From assembly GCA_025232375.1 (NCBI GenBank), contig CP060419.1, positions 2,975,001-3,039,000 on the forward strand: a stretch of DNA of 64,000 nt, given 5' to 3'. Positions within the stretch are counted from its first letter, which is position 1. Every line of letters starts with the position of its first letter. The translations under genes and the position numbers were made by a program. Below are positions 10,784-20,981 of this stretch, in pieces. The DNA comes from Pseudoxanthomonas sp. NC8. GTDB taxonomy: Bacteria > Pseudomonadota > Gammaproteobacteria > Xanthomonadales > Xanthomonadaceae. The notes beneath the pieces were generated by a model, which was not told where the DNA came from, ran no database searches, and was given only the letters and a program-made list of their open reading frames with translations.

Positions 10784-10932
10784 CGCATTGCCTCGTTCGT
10801 CTGGCGGTGGCGGAGTCGGCTCAGAGCCCGGATCCGCCGGCTGGAGGGCCATCCTGCCGCCTTGCAATCGATAACTCAAATGCATATTTTTCATCCACTG
10901 GATTCCAGTCAGGAATCCCACGGAGCGCAGGG
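10784..10932. promoter_or_regulatory. Divergent leuC / LysR control region
   Basis: The only clearly AT-rich stretch nearby (ATCGATAACTCAAATG then CATATTTTTCATC, 10867-10893) sits between divergent leuC and the LysR gene. Such regions usually hold overlapping promoters and the LysR T-N11-A operator; several imperfect candidates are present but none is decisive. Confidence 0.45.
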
Positions 10933-11808
10933 ATGGACTGGGCCGGACTCAACGCCTTCGTCGCCGTGGCCGACCACGGCGGCTTCTCCGCCGCGGCCGA
11001 GCAGCTGCACCTGACCCAGCCGGCGGTCAGCAAGCGGATCGCCCTGCTCGAGGAGTCGCTCAAGGCGCGACTGTTCGACCGGCTCGGCCGCCAGGTGGTG
11101 CTCACCGAGGCCGGGCGCCTGCTGCTGCCGCGTGCCCGGCAGATGCTGGCCGAAGCCGAGGCCGCGCGCCGTGCGTTGCAGGATATGAATGGGACATCGG
11201 TGGCCGGCTGAGCCTGGCCACCAGCCACCACGTCGGCCTGCACCGGCTGCCCGCGCTGCTGCGCCGCTTCACCGCGCTGCATCCGCGCGCGGCGCTGGAC
11301 ATCCGCTTCATGGACTCGGAGCAGGCCTACGCGCAGGTGCTGCATGGCGAGGTCGAACTGGCGGTGACCACGCTCGGCCCGACCGAGCCGCCCCTGCGTG
11401 CCATGCCCGTGTGGAATGACCCGCTCAGCTTCGCGGTCGCCCCGGACCATCCGCTGGCGCGATTGCCGAAGGTGTCGCTGGCCGACATTGCCGCGCACCC
11501 GGCCGTGCTGCCGGACCCGGGCACGTTCACCCACCGGATCGTGGCGGAGACCTTCGCCCGCCGCGGCCTGTCGCTGCAGCTGCGCATGACCACCAACTAC
11601 ATGGAGACGATCAAGATGATGGCCTCCGTCGGCCTTGGCGTGGAGCGTGCTGCCCGGGACGATGGTCGACTCACAGGTGCAGGTGTTGCCGGTGCCCGGC
11701 GTGCAGCTGGCACGTCAGCTCGGCTACGTCGTGCACGGCGGCCGCACGCTGTCACGCGCGGCGCAGGCATTCATCGGTTTGATGCAGCTCGAAGCTTCGT
11801 CGTCCTGA
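10933..11808 (+). CDS. LysR-family transcriptional regulator
   Basis: LysR-type regulator of about 291 residues. The N-terminal winged helix-turn-helix is clear ([35 protein letters not shown]), followed by a periplasmic-binding-like effector domain ([19 protein letters not shown] onwards). Two indels near 11190 and 11640 split it; the end QLEASSS with TGA at 11806 is in a third frame. Divergent to leuCD, it may be a leucine- or 2-isopropylmalate-responsive activator, but the target is inferred only from position. Confidence 0.88.
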
Positions 11809-11856
11809 CGAGCGCGGGTTTGCGCGAGAAGCGGCGGTGGAATTGCCGGGGTCCGC

Positions 11857-11940
11857 CGTGATGGCTGCTGACCTCCATGTCCCCCGGTGCCGGCCTGCGG
11901 CCGTCACCTCCTCCTTTACTTCCGGTCAGCAGCCATCACG
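11857..11940 (-). repeat. Structured intergenic element, copy C
   Basis: An 84-bp element bounded by a perfect 17-bp inverted repeat (11857-11873 / 11924-11940, CGTGATGGCTGCTGACC). Inside is a second hairpin (11886-11894 GGTGCCGGC / 11900-11908 GCCGTCACC, loop CTGCG, one mismatch at its fifth pair) flanked by the blocks TGTCCCCCGG and CCTCCTCCTTTACTTCC shared with copies A and B. Strand is given for the purine-rich sense (AGTAAAGGAGGAGG). It lies just after the LysR gene, between convergent genes. Confidence 0.75.
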
Positions 11941-11997
11941 ACGGACCTTCCGGACTTGGCTTTGCGCTTTACGAGCGAACCGCGGGCCACCTCGAAA

Positions 11998-12098
11998 CAC
12001 TCCGATGCGAGGCCTGCCGACGGGAGGTAAAGGAGGAGGCAGCGGCCGGAAGGACGCTGCCGGGGGACACGAGCGGCGGCAGGCCTCGCATCGGAGTG
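11998..12098 (+). repeat. Structured intergenic element, copy B
   Basis: A 101-bp element, inverted relative to copy C and 57 bp from it. The outer arms are a perfect 22-bp inverted repeat (11998-12019 / 12077-12098). The purine core GGGAGGTAAAGGAGGAGG begins at 12022. The inner hairpin is GGCAGCG (12038-12044) / CGCTGCC (12055-12061), continuing past a G.A mismatch to CC/GG closing a GGAA loop. The trailing block is GGGGGACACGAGCGGC. It lies between the convergent LysR and RND genes. Confidence 0.75.
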
Positions 12099-12165
12099 CC
12101 GCCGCCACTTCACCGGGAACTTCCTGTTTTCAGGATTTCGGCCGGCTTTCGCCGACCGCAGCCAA

Positions 12166-15100
12166 TCAGCCTGTCGCCTCTTCCGGCTTTACCCGGAACC
12201 ACGCCGCGTACAGCGCCGGCAGGAACAACAGGGTCAGGCCTGTGGCGACCACCAGGCCACCCATGATCGCCACCGCCATCGAACCGTAGAACGCGCTGCG
12301 CGACAGCGGGATCATCGCCAGCACCGCCGTCAGTGCGGTCAGCACGATCGGGCGGAAGCGGCGCACCGTCGCATCGACGATCGCGTGCCAGCGGTCGTGG
12401 CCGGCGGCGATGTCCTGCTCGATCTGGTCGACCAGGATTACCGAGTTGCGCATCACCATGCCCGCCAGCGCGATCGTGCCGAGCAGCGCGACGAAACCGA
12501 ACGGCATGCGGAAGATCAGCAGGAACCAGGTCGCGCCGATCAGGCCCAGCGGCGCGGTGACCAGCACCATCAGCGTGCGCGAGAAGCTGCGCAACTGCAG
12601 CATCAGCAGCGTGGTCACCACGATCAGGAACAGCGGCATGCCCGCGGCGATCGAGTTCTGGCCGCGCGCCGCATCCTCGACCGAACCGCCGACCTGCAGC
12701 AGGTAGCCCTGCGGCAGCCGGGCGCGGATCTCGTCCAGGGTCGGATCGATCTGCGCGGTGACCGCCGCCGGCAGCAGTTCGTCGCTGAGGTCGGCACGGA
12801 TGGTGATCGTCGGCAACCGGTCGCGGTGCCAGATGATCCCGTCCTCGAACACCTGGCGCAGGCGTGCCACCTGCGACAGCTGCACCCTGCCACCGTCGCC
12901 GGTCGGCACCGCCGGCTGCCGAGCAGCTCCAGCTGGTCGCGATCGCCGGCGCCGCCGCGCAGCATGATCCCGACCAGCTCGTTGCCCTCGCGGTAGGTGC
13001 TGGCGGTGTAGCCGGACAGCTGCACCGACAGGAACTGGGCCAGTTGCGCACTGCTGATGCCCAGCGCGCGGGCGCGATCCTGGTCGACCTCCATCCGCAC
13101 CACCTTGCTCGGCTCGTCCCAGTCGAGGTTGACGTTGGTGGTGTGTGGATTGGCCCGCACCCGCTCCGCGACCTCGCGGGCGATCGCACGCACCTGCGGG
13201 ATGTGCTCGCCGGACACGCGGAACTGCACCGGATAGCCGACCGGCGGTCCGTTCTCGAGCCGGGTCACGCGCATCTGCAGCTCGGGGAAGCGCGGCGCGA
13301 TCTCCTTCAGCAGCCAGTTGCGCAATTCTTCGCGCGCGCGGGTGTCCTCGGCGAGGACCACGAACTGGGCGAAGTTGGTCGCCGGCAGCTGCTGGTCCAG
13401 CGGCAGGTAGAAGCGCGGCGAGCCCGTGCCGACGTAGGCGACGTAGTTGCGGATGTCCTTGCGCCCCTGCAGCAGCGTCTCCAGCTTCTTCGCCTGCGCC
13501 TCGGTGGCGCGCAGCGATACGCCTTCGGCCAGCTCCAGGTCGACCATCAGCTCGGGACGGGTGGAGTCGGGAAAGAACTGCTGCGGCACGAAGCGGAACA
13601 TCAGCAGCGACAGTACGAACAGGCCGGCCGTCGCCGCGATCACCCACCAGCGCCGGCGCAGGCAGGCATCGAGCAGGCGGCGGAAACGCACGTAGAACGG
13701 CCGCTGGTACGGATCATGGTGGTGCGCATCGAGCGGCGCCGGTGCCAGCACCCCGGCGAACTGCGGCCAGCGATCGTAAGGCGCTCGCGGAACGCACGGC
13801 GGCGTGCGCCAAGGCTGCCGGGCTTCGGCGGCTGCGGATGGGGTAAGGTCCGGCAGCAGCCTGTCGCCCAGCCACGGGATGAACAGCACCGCCGCGATCC
13901 ACGACACCAGCAGTGCGATGGTCACCACCTGGAACAGCGAGCGGGTGTACTCGCCCGTGCTCGACGCGGCAGTGGCAATGGGCAGGAAACCGGCGGCGGT
14001 GATCAGCGTGCCGGTCAGCATCGGGAACGCGGTCGACTCAGGCGAAGCTGGCCGCGCGCAGGCGGTCGAAGCCCTGCTCCATCTTGATCGCCATCATCTC
14101 CACCGCGATGATCGCGTCGTCCACCAGCAGGCCCAGCGCCAGCACCAGCGCGCCCAGCGAGATCTTGTGCAGGCCGATGCCGAAGTAGTGCATGACCGCG
14201 AAGGTCATCGCCAGCACCAGCGGGATCGACACCGCCACCATAAGGCCGGTGCGGAAACCCAGCGAGAAGAAGCTGACCAGCAGGACGATGGTCACCGCCT
14301 CGGCCAGCACGCGCACGAACTCGCCGACCGATTCGCGCACCGCCTCGGGCTGGTCGGACACCTTGCGCAGCTCCATGCCGGCGGGCAGCGTGTCCTGCAG
14401 CTCGGCGAAGCGCGCTTCGAGCGCGTCGCCCAGCCGCAGGATGTGGCCGCCATCCTTCATCGCCACCGAGATGCCGATCGCGTCCTGCCCCATGAAGCGC
14501 ATGCGCGGCGCGGCCGGGTCGGAGAAACCGCGATGGACGTTGGCCACGTCGTCCAGGCGGATGGTGCGGCCGCCGGCGCGGATCGGGAACGCGCGGATCT
14601 CCTCGACGCTGCGGAACGGTCCGTCCACGCGCAGCTGCACGCGCTCGGCGGAAGTCTCGAAGAAGCCTGCCGGAACCACCGCGTTCTGCCCTTCCAGCGC
14701 CTGCTGGACCAGCTGCAGCGGGATGCCGAGCGTGGTAAGGCGGGTGTTGTCGATCTCGATCCAGATCTTCTCGTCCTGCAGGCCGACCAGCTCGACCTTG
14801 CCCACGTCGGCAACGCGCTGCAGTTCCAGCTGGATGCGCTCGGCGTAGTCCTTGAGGATGGCGTAGTCGAAACCCGGCCCGGTCAGCGCGTAGATGTTGC
14901 CGAAGGTGTCGCCGAACTCGTCGTTGAAGAACGGACCGACCACGCCCGCCGGCAAGGTGGCCCGGACGTCGCCGACCTTCTTGCGCACCTGGTACCAGAG
15001 GTCGGGCACGTCGCGCGACGGCATCGAATCGCGCGCCATGAAGATCACCTGCGATTCGCCCGGGCGCGAGTACGAACGGACGAACTCGTACTTGCCGGTG

Positions 15101-15327
15101 TTCATCACCGCCTTCTCGATGCGCTCGGTGACCTGCCGGGACACCTCTTCGGCGGTGGCGCCCGGCCACAGCGTCTGCACCACCATCGCCTTGAAGGTGA
15201 ACGGCGGGTCCTCGCTCTGGCCCAGGCGCAGGTAGGACCAGCTGCCGATGATCGCCAGCGCGACCATGAAGTAGAGGATAAGGCCACGGTTGTGCAGGGC
15301 CCATTCGGAGAGGTTGAAGCGGCGCAC
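12166..15327 (-). CDS. RND efflux pump inner-membrane subunit (AcrB/HAE1-type)
   Basis: Resistance-nodulation-division transporter of about 1,050 residues, forming a tripartite pump with the adjacent fusion protein and an outer-membrane TolC-type channel (tolC is at 18105). The start MRRFNLSEWALHNRGLI gives the first transmembrane helix; the porter-domain hallmark GPFFNDEFGDTFG and the TM4 Asp pair in LGLLVDDAIIAVEMM are visible. At least four indels (near 14040, 13790, 13650 and 12910) move the frame; the C-terminus FRVKPEEATG is intact. Divergent TetR gene and shared operator suggest drug-inducible expression. Substrates unknown. Confidence 0.92.
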
Positions 15328-15330
15328 GGT

Positions 15331-16477
15331 TCAGTCCGCCTTCGGCTGCGCCGCAGCGGCCGCCGCGACCGGGCGGTTGTCGCGATCCACCGGCGCCACC
15401 TGTTCACCTTCGCGCAGCAGGTGGCCACCGGCCGCGACCACCCAGTCGCCGGCGCGCAGTGCGCCACTGACCGGCACGCTCTCGCTGCCGAACGTGCCGG
15501 TGCGGACCGGCACGCGCAACACCTTGCCGCCGCGCACCACCCAGACCGCGGCCGTCGCCCCGTCCTCGCCACGCTGCAGCGCCGACAGCGGCACGCGCAG
15601 GTCGCCCTCGCCGGACGACTGCGCCAGGTAGACGCGCGCGCTCTGGCCGAGTTCGACTTCGCCCTGTGCGGACGCATCCAGCGCCACGCGCGCGGCGAAA
15701 CTGCGGGTCTGCCCGGCGGCGGCCGGGGCGATCTCGCGGATCGTGCCCGGCAGCCGGCGACCCGGTGCATTCCACAGTTCGACCTGCGCCGCGTCGCCGA
15801 CCTTGAACTGGCGGATGCGGTCCTCCGGCAGGTCGATGGCGATCTCGCGGCCGCCATCGGCGGCGATCACGAAGATGGTCTGGCCGGCGGCGACCACCTG
15901 CCCGGCCTCGGCCTGGCGCGAGGCGATCACGCCGTCGCGCGGCGCACGCAATTCGGTGTAGCCGGTATGGTTGCGGGTCACGTCCCGCTGCGCGCGGGCG
16001 GCGCGGGCGCGGCCGGCAGCGGCCTCGTAGGCGGCCTTCTGCGCGTCGTACGCGGAGCGGCTGACCAGCTGCTGTTCGACCAGCTTCGCGTAGCGGTCGA
16101 GGTCACCCCTGCTCCGCGCCAGCTCGGCCTCGGCGGCGGCCAGCTGTGCCTGCGCGGCCTGTGCCTGCAGCAGCCTGGTCGGCGGGATCGAGCTCGGCCA
16201 GCACCTGGCCCTGCGCGACCCGCGCACCGGCATCGACCGCGCGGCGGACCAGCTTGCCGCCGACCCGGAACGACAGCGGGCTCTCCTCGCGAGCGTGGAC
16301 TTCGCCCGGGAATGCCAGTGCCCCCTCGGTGCCGTCGGCCTGCGGCTGCACGACCCAGACCGGTCGCGGCGCGGTGGCGGCCTGTTCCCCGCCGCCACAG
16401 CCGGACAGAGCGGTCGCCACCCCCAGTACCATGGCCGCGAAGCCGGCCATCCGGAATCCGTTCGTCATCGCCGCCAT
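15331..16477 (-). CDS. RND periplasmic adaptor (membrane fusion) lipoprotein
   Basis: Membrane fusion protein of about 380 residues. A lipoprotein signal ends in LSGCGGG with Cys near residue 27; then come the barrel-sandwich half (FPGEVHAREESPLSFRVGG), a coiled-coil hairpin (QAQLAAAEAELARSRGDLDR), and the second lipoyl half TELRAPRDGVIASRQAEAG. One frameshift lies at about 16180. ATGs at 16477 and 16468 are both possible; the second has better spacing to AGGG. The stop is 3 bp before the pump's ATG, so the two form one operon. Confidence 0.92.
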
Positions 16478-16545
16478 CCCTGCCGCTCAATATTGAACCG
16501 GCTGGTATAGTAGGAATATAAAACCGAGTAGTCCAGTATTGCCGC
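16478..16545. promoter_or_regulatory. Divergent TetR / RND operator-promoter region
   Basis: A 68-bp AT-rich spacer between divergent pump and regulator genes. Its edges carry CAATATTG (16488-16495) and CAGTATTG (16533-16540), a near-perfect 7/8 inverted pair, enclosing TATAGTAGGAATATAAAACC, which holds -10-like TATAGT and TATAAA on the plus strand and TATATT on the minus strand. This is the expected place for TetR binding; the precise operator is inferred. Confidence 0.55.
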
Positions 16546-17207
16546 ATGACTCCCAAGCACGCCAGCGCCAACGTGTCTCCCGCCCCGGCCAAGGCCGCCG
16601 GCCCCGGTCGTCCCAAAGACCTGGGCAAGCGCGCGTCGATCCTGGAGGCGGCCAAGCGTCTGTTCCTGGAGCAGGGCTACCAGGGCGTGAGCATGGACCA
16701 GATCGCCACCGCCGCCGGCGTGTCGAAGCTGACCGTCTACAGCCACTTCGGCGACAAGGAGACGCTGTTCTCCGATGCCATCGCCGCCAAGTTAAGGAGG
16801 TGCTGCCCGACGAGCTGTTCGTCAGCCCGCCCGATGGCCCGCTGGACGAGCAGCTGCGCGCGATCGGCCATGCCTTCTTCGCGCTGATCACCAGCGAGGA
16901 GGCGATCAGCATGCACCGGATGATGAACACCCCGGGCACCGCGGAGAACGCGCTGCGCGAGCTGTTCTGGAACGCCGGCCCGCGCCGGGTGCAGGAGGCG
17001 TTCGCGCAGTTCCTGCAGGCCCGGGTCGAACAGGGCCAGCTGCGGATCGACGATGCCGCGCTGGCCTCGTCGCAGTTCTTCTCCCTGCTAAAGGGCGAGC
17101 TGCACCCGATGATGGCCTGCGGCCTGTGCGCCGAGCCGGCACCCGCCGAAGTCGCGCGGCACATCGACGCCACCGTCGTGTTCTTCCTGCGCGCCTATGC
17201 GGCCTGA
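16546..17207 (+). CDS. TetR/AcrR-family repressor
   Basis: TetR-family regulator of about 220 residues. The HTH is clear at about residues 28-74 (ILEAAKRLFLEQGYQGVSMD, VSKLTVYSHFGDKETLF). After a single-base error near 16793 (AAGTTAAGGAGG for AAGCTGGAGGAGG) the all-alpha ligand domain follows (LPDELFVSPPDGPLDEQLRA), ending FFLRAYAA. An Ala/Lys/Pro-rich N-terminal extension precedes the HTH. Divergent from the RND operon; expected to repress it until a pump substrate binds. Confidence 0.92.
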
Positions 17208-17352
17208 ACCGCCGTGCCTGCCGATGCCGCTGACGGATGTCGCGGTGACTTCCGGCACTGCGTCGGCCCCGGTGGCGACGGCGATCCTTGACGGCAAGGC
17301 GCGTTCAGGCCCGGTAGAATGCCCGGCCTCCCGCGTCCAGATGACCTGACCC

Positions 17353-18015
17353 ATGACGATCGACTACGCCCGCGCCCGTGAACTGATGGTGGAACAGCAG
17401 GTCCGTCCCTGGGACGTGCTGGACATGGCCGTGCTCGACGTGATCAGCCGCCTGCCGCGCGAGGCGTTCGTGCCGGAGGCGCATCGCGCGCTGGCCTATG
17501 CCGACCTGGAACTGCCGCTGGGCTACGGCGCCAGCATGCTGAAGCCGGTGGTCGAAGGGCGCATGTTGCAGGCGCTGAAGTTGCAGCCGGGCGACAGCGT
17601 GCTGGAAGTGGGCACCGGCAGCGGCTATGCCGCCGCCTGCCTTGCCGCGCTGGCACGTGAAGTGGTCAGCCTCGAACGGGTCCCGGAACTGGGCCGCCGC
17701 GCGCGCGCGCCTGGACGTGACCGGCCAGGCAACAACGTCCGCATCGAAACGGTCGACGCGTTGCAGTACGACGCCGGCGAACGCCTGTTCGACGCGGTCT
17801 GCGTGACCGCCGCGGTGGCCGACGCACCGGAGCGCTTCCTCAAGTGGCTGCGCCCGGGCGGACGCCTGTTCGTGGTCCACGGTCGCGCCCCGGTGATGGA
17901 GGCGGTGCGCCTGACCCGCGGCAACGCGGTCAACGCCGCCACCACCGAATCGTTGTTCGAGACCGAGCTGGCCTACCTGCACGGCGCCGAGCCGGTCCCG
18001 CAGTTCAGTTTCTGA
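17353..18015 (+). CDS. Protein-L-isoaspartate O-methyltransferase-family protein
   Basis: SAM-dependent methyltransferase of about 220 residues related to Pcm. Motif I is VLEVGTGSGYAAACLA (about residues 80-95) and the N-terminal LMVEQQVRPWDVLD is typical of the Pcm-like protein encoded immediately before tolC in xanthomonads. A short garbled stretch at about 17700-17730 is probably two compensating indels. It may repair isoaspartyl proteins, but this subfamily often lacks demonstrated Pcm activity, so no symbol is given. tolC follows by 89 bp. Confidence 0.82.
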   Translation: MTIDYARARELMVEQQVRPWDVLDMAVLDVISRLPREAFVPEAHRALAYADLELPLGYGASMLKPVVEGRMLQALKLQPGDSVLEVGTGSGYAAACLAALAREVVSLERVPELGRRARAPGRDRPGNNVRIETVDALQYDAGERLFDAVCVTAAVADAPERFLKWLRPGGRLFVVHGRAPVMEAVRLTRGNAVNAATTESLFETELAYLHGAEPVPQFSF

Positions 18016-18104
18016 CCGTCGCCCCGGGGCGACGGCCAGCACGACATTCCCCCTCGACGGTCCGCAGCCCACCGCGGACCGCCCACCACGAAAGGAAGCC
18101 GCTG

Positions 18105-19487
18105 ATGATCCGCCGTTCCCTCGCCTGGCACTGGCCGCCGCGCTGGCCACCGGGCCTTTCTTCAGTGAGGCCGCGCAGGCCACCGACCTGCTGCAGACCT
18201 ACGAGATGGCCCGCAATGGCGATCCGCAGCTGGCGATTGCCGAATCCAACACGCTCTACGACAAGGAAGGCGAGGTCCAGGCCCGTGCCGCGCTGCTGCC
18301 GCAGGTGTCCGGCGACGCGTCGCTGCGCAAGGACCGCACCGAGTACGACGGCATCAGCGGTTCGTTCACCGGCACCTCGCGCAGCTACGGCCTCAGCGCC
18401 AGCCAGACGCTGTTCAACTGGAGCCAGTTCTCCAGCCTGCGCGCGCAGCGTGCGCTGAGCAGCGCTGCCGACGCCACCTGGACGCCGCCAACGACGACCT
18501 GATGGTGCGCACCGCCGCGGCCTACTTCGACGTGCTGGTGGCGATCGAGTCGCTGGCCGCCGCCGAGACCAACGAGGCCGCCGGCAAGCGCCAGTTCGAC
18601 TACGCCGACAAGCGCCTGGAAGTGGGCCTTGGCGCCGATCACCGACGTGCACGAAGCCCGTGCGCAGTACGACGACGCCCGCGCCAACACCATCCTCGTC
18701 CGCAACCTGCTCGCTGACGCCTACCAGGCGCTGGCCGAACTCACCGGCCAGCCGGTGAACAGCCTGCGCGGCCTGCCGACCGACTTCCGCCCCGAGCTGC
18801 CGGCGCAGCATGCCGACGCCGACGACTGGGTGGCCCGCGCGGTCGACAACAACCCCGCGCTGCGCGCCAGCCAGCTGCAGGGCGACGCCGCTGAAGCCAA
18901 CGTGCAGACCGCACGCGGAGGCCACTACCCGACCCTGTCGCTCGGCGGCGGCTGGGGCAAGGACGCAGCCTGGGGCGACAGCGTCGGCGGCGGCGGCGGT
19001 GCGGCCGGCGACAGCACCGGCACCAGCATCGGCCTGACCCTGAGCGTGCCGATCTTCAGCGGCGGCGCGACCCAGTCGCGCGTGCGCCAGGCGCACCAGC
19101 CCAGCGCGACGTGGCCAGGACCAGTACGAGCAGCAGCGCCGCGCGCTCGACCGCAACACCCGCAACCTGTACCAGGCGCTGGTCGCCGGCGTCAGCGAAG
19201 TCGAGGCCCGCCGTCTGGCCGTGGTCTCGGCGCAGAGCGCGTTCGACGCCTCGCAGGTCGGCCTGGAAGTGGGCACCCGCACCGTGCTGGACGTGGTCCA
19301 GAACCAGCGCACGCTGTTCCAGGCGCAGGTCGAGTACGCCCGCTCGCGCTACAACTTCCTGCTCAACCGCCTGCTGCTGGCCCAGGCCGTCGGCGAGCTG
19401 GACGTCGAGCAGATGCGCATCGTCAACAACATGCTCACCGTCGACGCCGAAGCGCAGCTGGCCAACCCGGCGGCGACGCAGCAGTAA
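18105..19487 (+). CDS. tolC: TolC-family outer-membrane efflux channel
   Basis: Outer-membrane factor of about 460 residues providing the exit duct for RND pumps and type I secretion. Signal peptide ends near AAQATDLLQTYEMA; the two repeated halves are visible, each with an OEP coiled-coil (ARAALLPQVSGDASL; RRALDRNTRNLYQALVAG) and the sequence VGTRTVLDVVQNQRTLFQAQ in the second. Four indels (near 18130, 18470, 18627 and 19100) break it; the one at 18627-18632 is a CCTTGG for CCTGG. A good intrinsic terminator follows at 19521. Confidence 0.93.
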
Positions 19488-19520
19488 GGCGCGACTCGCG
19501 GTACATCGCGACATGCAACG

Positions 19521-19550
19521 CAGGGCCGCCTCCGGGCGGCCCTGTCGTTT
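19521..19550 (+). terminator. Intrinsic terminator after tolC
   Basis: Perfect 10-bp stem CAGGGCCGCC / GGCGGCCCTG with a TCCG loop, followed by TCGTTT, 33 bp after the tolC stop and facing the convergent waaA gene. Confidence 0.75.
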
Positions 19551-19591
19551 CCGGAGCCTGCAACAGGGGCCATCGGGCCGGTGGCATCGCC

Positions 19592-20923
19592 TCAGGCAGG
19601 GGAGATGGCGGGCACCGCGGCGGGCAGGTCGTTGGCCACCAGCGCCAGGGTGCGTTGCAGCGCGCCGCGGCCCTGGTCGATCAGTGCACCGCCGGCCGTG
19701 GACATGGCCTGGCGCGCGACCGGATCGGCGAGCAGCGCCTCCAGCGCGGACCCGACTTCACGCGCGTCCTGGCCGATGCGCAACGCACCCGCCTCGTCCA
19801 TCCGCCGCGAGATTTCGGCGAAGTTGTGCAGGTGCGGGCCGGTTACCACCGGCGTGCCGACCGCCGCCGGCTCCAGCAGGTTGTGTCCCCCGATCGGCTG
19901 CAGGCTGCCGCCGACGAAGACCACGTCGGCGCAGGCGCAGAACGCCATCAGCTCGCCCAGCGTGTCGACCACGAACACCTCGTCGTCCGGCTTCGGTAAG
20001 GTATCGCGCGTGCGCGTACCCACGCGCCAGCCGGCCTCGCTGGCGGCAGCCTGGACCCGCGCGAAGCGCTCGGGGTGGCGCGGCGCCCACAACAGCAGCA
20101 GGTCCGGCCAGCGCAGGCGCAGCTGCCGGTGGATCGCGATCACCTCGGCCTCCTCGCCTTCGTGCGTGCTCGCGGCCAGCCACACCGGCCGCGGCACCGC
20201 CGGGGCGGTGGCGAACGCGGTGCGGAATGCGTCCAGCGCCTCGGGAACGGCAACGTCGTACTTGAGGTTGCCCAGCACCTGCACCTGGTCGGCGCACGCG
20301 CCCAGCTTCTGGAAGCGGCGTGCGTCGGCGGCCGATTGCGCGGCCACGCACCTGACCGTGCGCAACGCACGGCCGATCAGCGGACGCAGCAGCCGGTAGC
20401 CGCGCAGCGAACGCGCCGACAGCCGCGCGTTGAGGATATACACGGGAATGCGCAGGTCACGGCAGCCGAACAGCATGTTCGGCCACAGCTCGGTTTCCAT
20501 GATCAACATAAGGCTGGGCCGGAAATGCTGCAGGAAGCGCGCGGTGCTGCCCGGCAGGTCGTAGGGCAGGTAGACATGCTCGACACGCTCGCCCCACAGC
20601 GCGCGCACGCGATCGGAGCCGGTCGGGGTGATGGTGGTGATCACCCAGCGGATGTCCGGCCTCTGCTTCAGCAGGGAATTGACCAGCGGCGCGGCGGCGT
20701 TGACCTCGCCCACCGACACCGCGTGCAGCCACACGCACGGGCGCCCCGGCTGGCGCCCGTAGGTGGCGTAGCGCTCGTCCCAGCGCCGGAAGTACTCGCG
20801 GACGCGGAAGCCGCGCGAGATCAGGTGGTACAGGGTGAAGGGCGAAAGCAGGTACAGGGCGAACGAGTACAGGGCGCGCAATGCGGCCTCGCCCGGCTCC
20901 TTCCGCATGGCTTCGTTCGGCAT
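19592..20923 (-). CDS. waaA: 3-deoxy-D-manno-octulosonic acid (Kdo) transferase
   Basis: WaaA/KdtA, about 440 residues and uninterrupted. It adds Kdo to lipid IVA at the inner membrane. The N-terminal membrane anchor (FALYLLSPFTLYHLISRGFR) is followed by the glycosyltransferase-30 core: WLHAVSVGEVNAA, METELWPNML, and the GT-B donor-site region GGSLQPIGGHNLLEPAA. Starts at 20923 or at the internal Met 20908. Divergent 58 bp from a LpxL-type acyltransferase, consistent with lipid A assembly. Confidence 0.96.
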   Translation of the reverse strand: MPNEAMRKEPGEAALRALYSFALYLLSPFTLYHLISRGFRVREYFRRWDERYATYGRQPGRPCVWLHAVSVGEVNAAAPLVNSLLKQRPDIRWVITTITPTGSDRVRALWGERVEHVYLPYDLPGSTARFLQHFRPSLMLIMETELWPNMLFGCRDLRIPVYILNARLSARSLRGYRLLRPLIGRALRTVRCVAAQSAADARRFQKLGACADQVQVLGNLKYDVAVPEALDAFRTAFATAPAVPRPVWLAASTHEGEEAEVIAIHRQLRLRWPDLLLLWAPRHPERFARVQAAASEAGWRVGTRTRDTLPKPDDEVFVVDTLGELMAFCACADVVFVGGSLQPIGGHNLLEPAAVGTPVVTGPHLHNFAEISRRMDEAGALRIGQDAREVGSALEALLADPVARQAMSTAGGALIDQGRGALQRTLALVANDLPAAVPAISPA

Positions 20924-20981
20924 GCCCGCAGCATAGCCGAGCCGGCGCCTCCCATCGCGGAGGAAGCCTTAGAATCCGCGC

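Noticed and set aside
11857..12098. Ordinary Rho-independent terminators between convergent genes
   Set aside because: Outer stems could end transcription, but there is no T-run, and terminators would not share a 50-nt conserved core with a covarying inner hairpin.
17288..17320. Sigma-70 promoter TTGACG / TAGAAT before the Pcm-like gene
   Set aside because: The spacer is 21 nt, too long for a good promoter. The -10-like TAGAAT may still be used.
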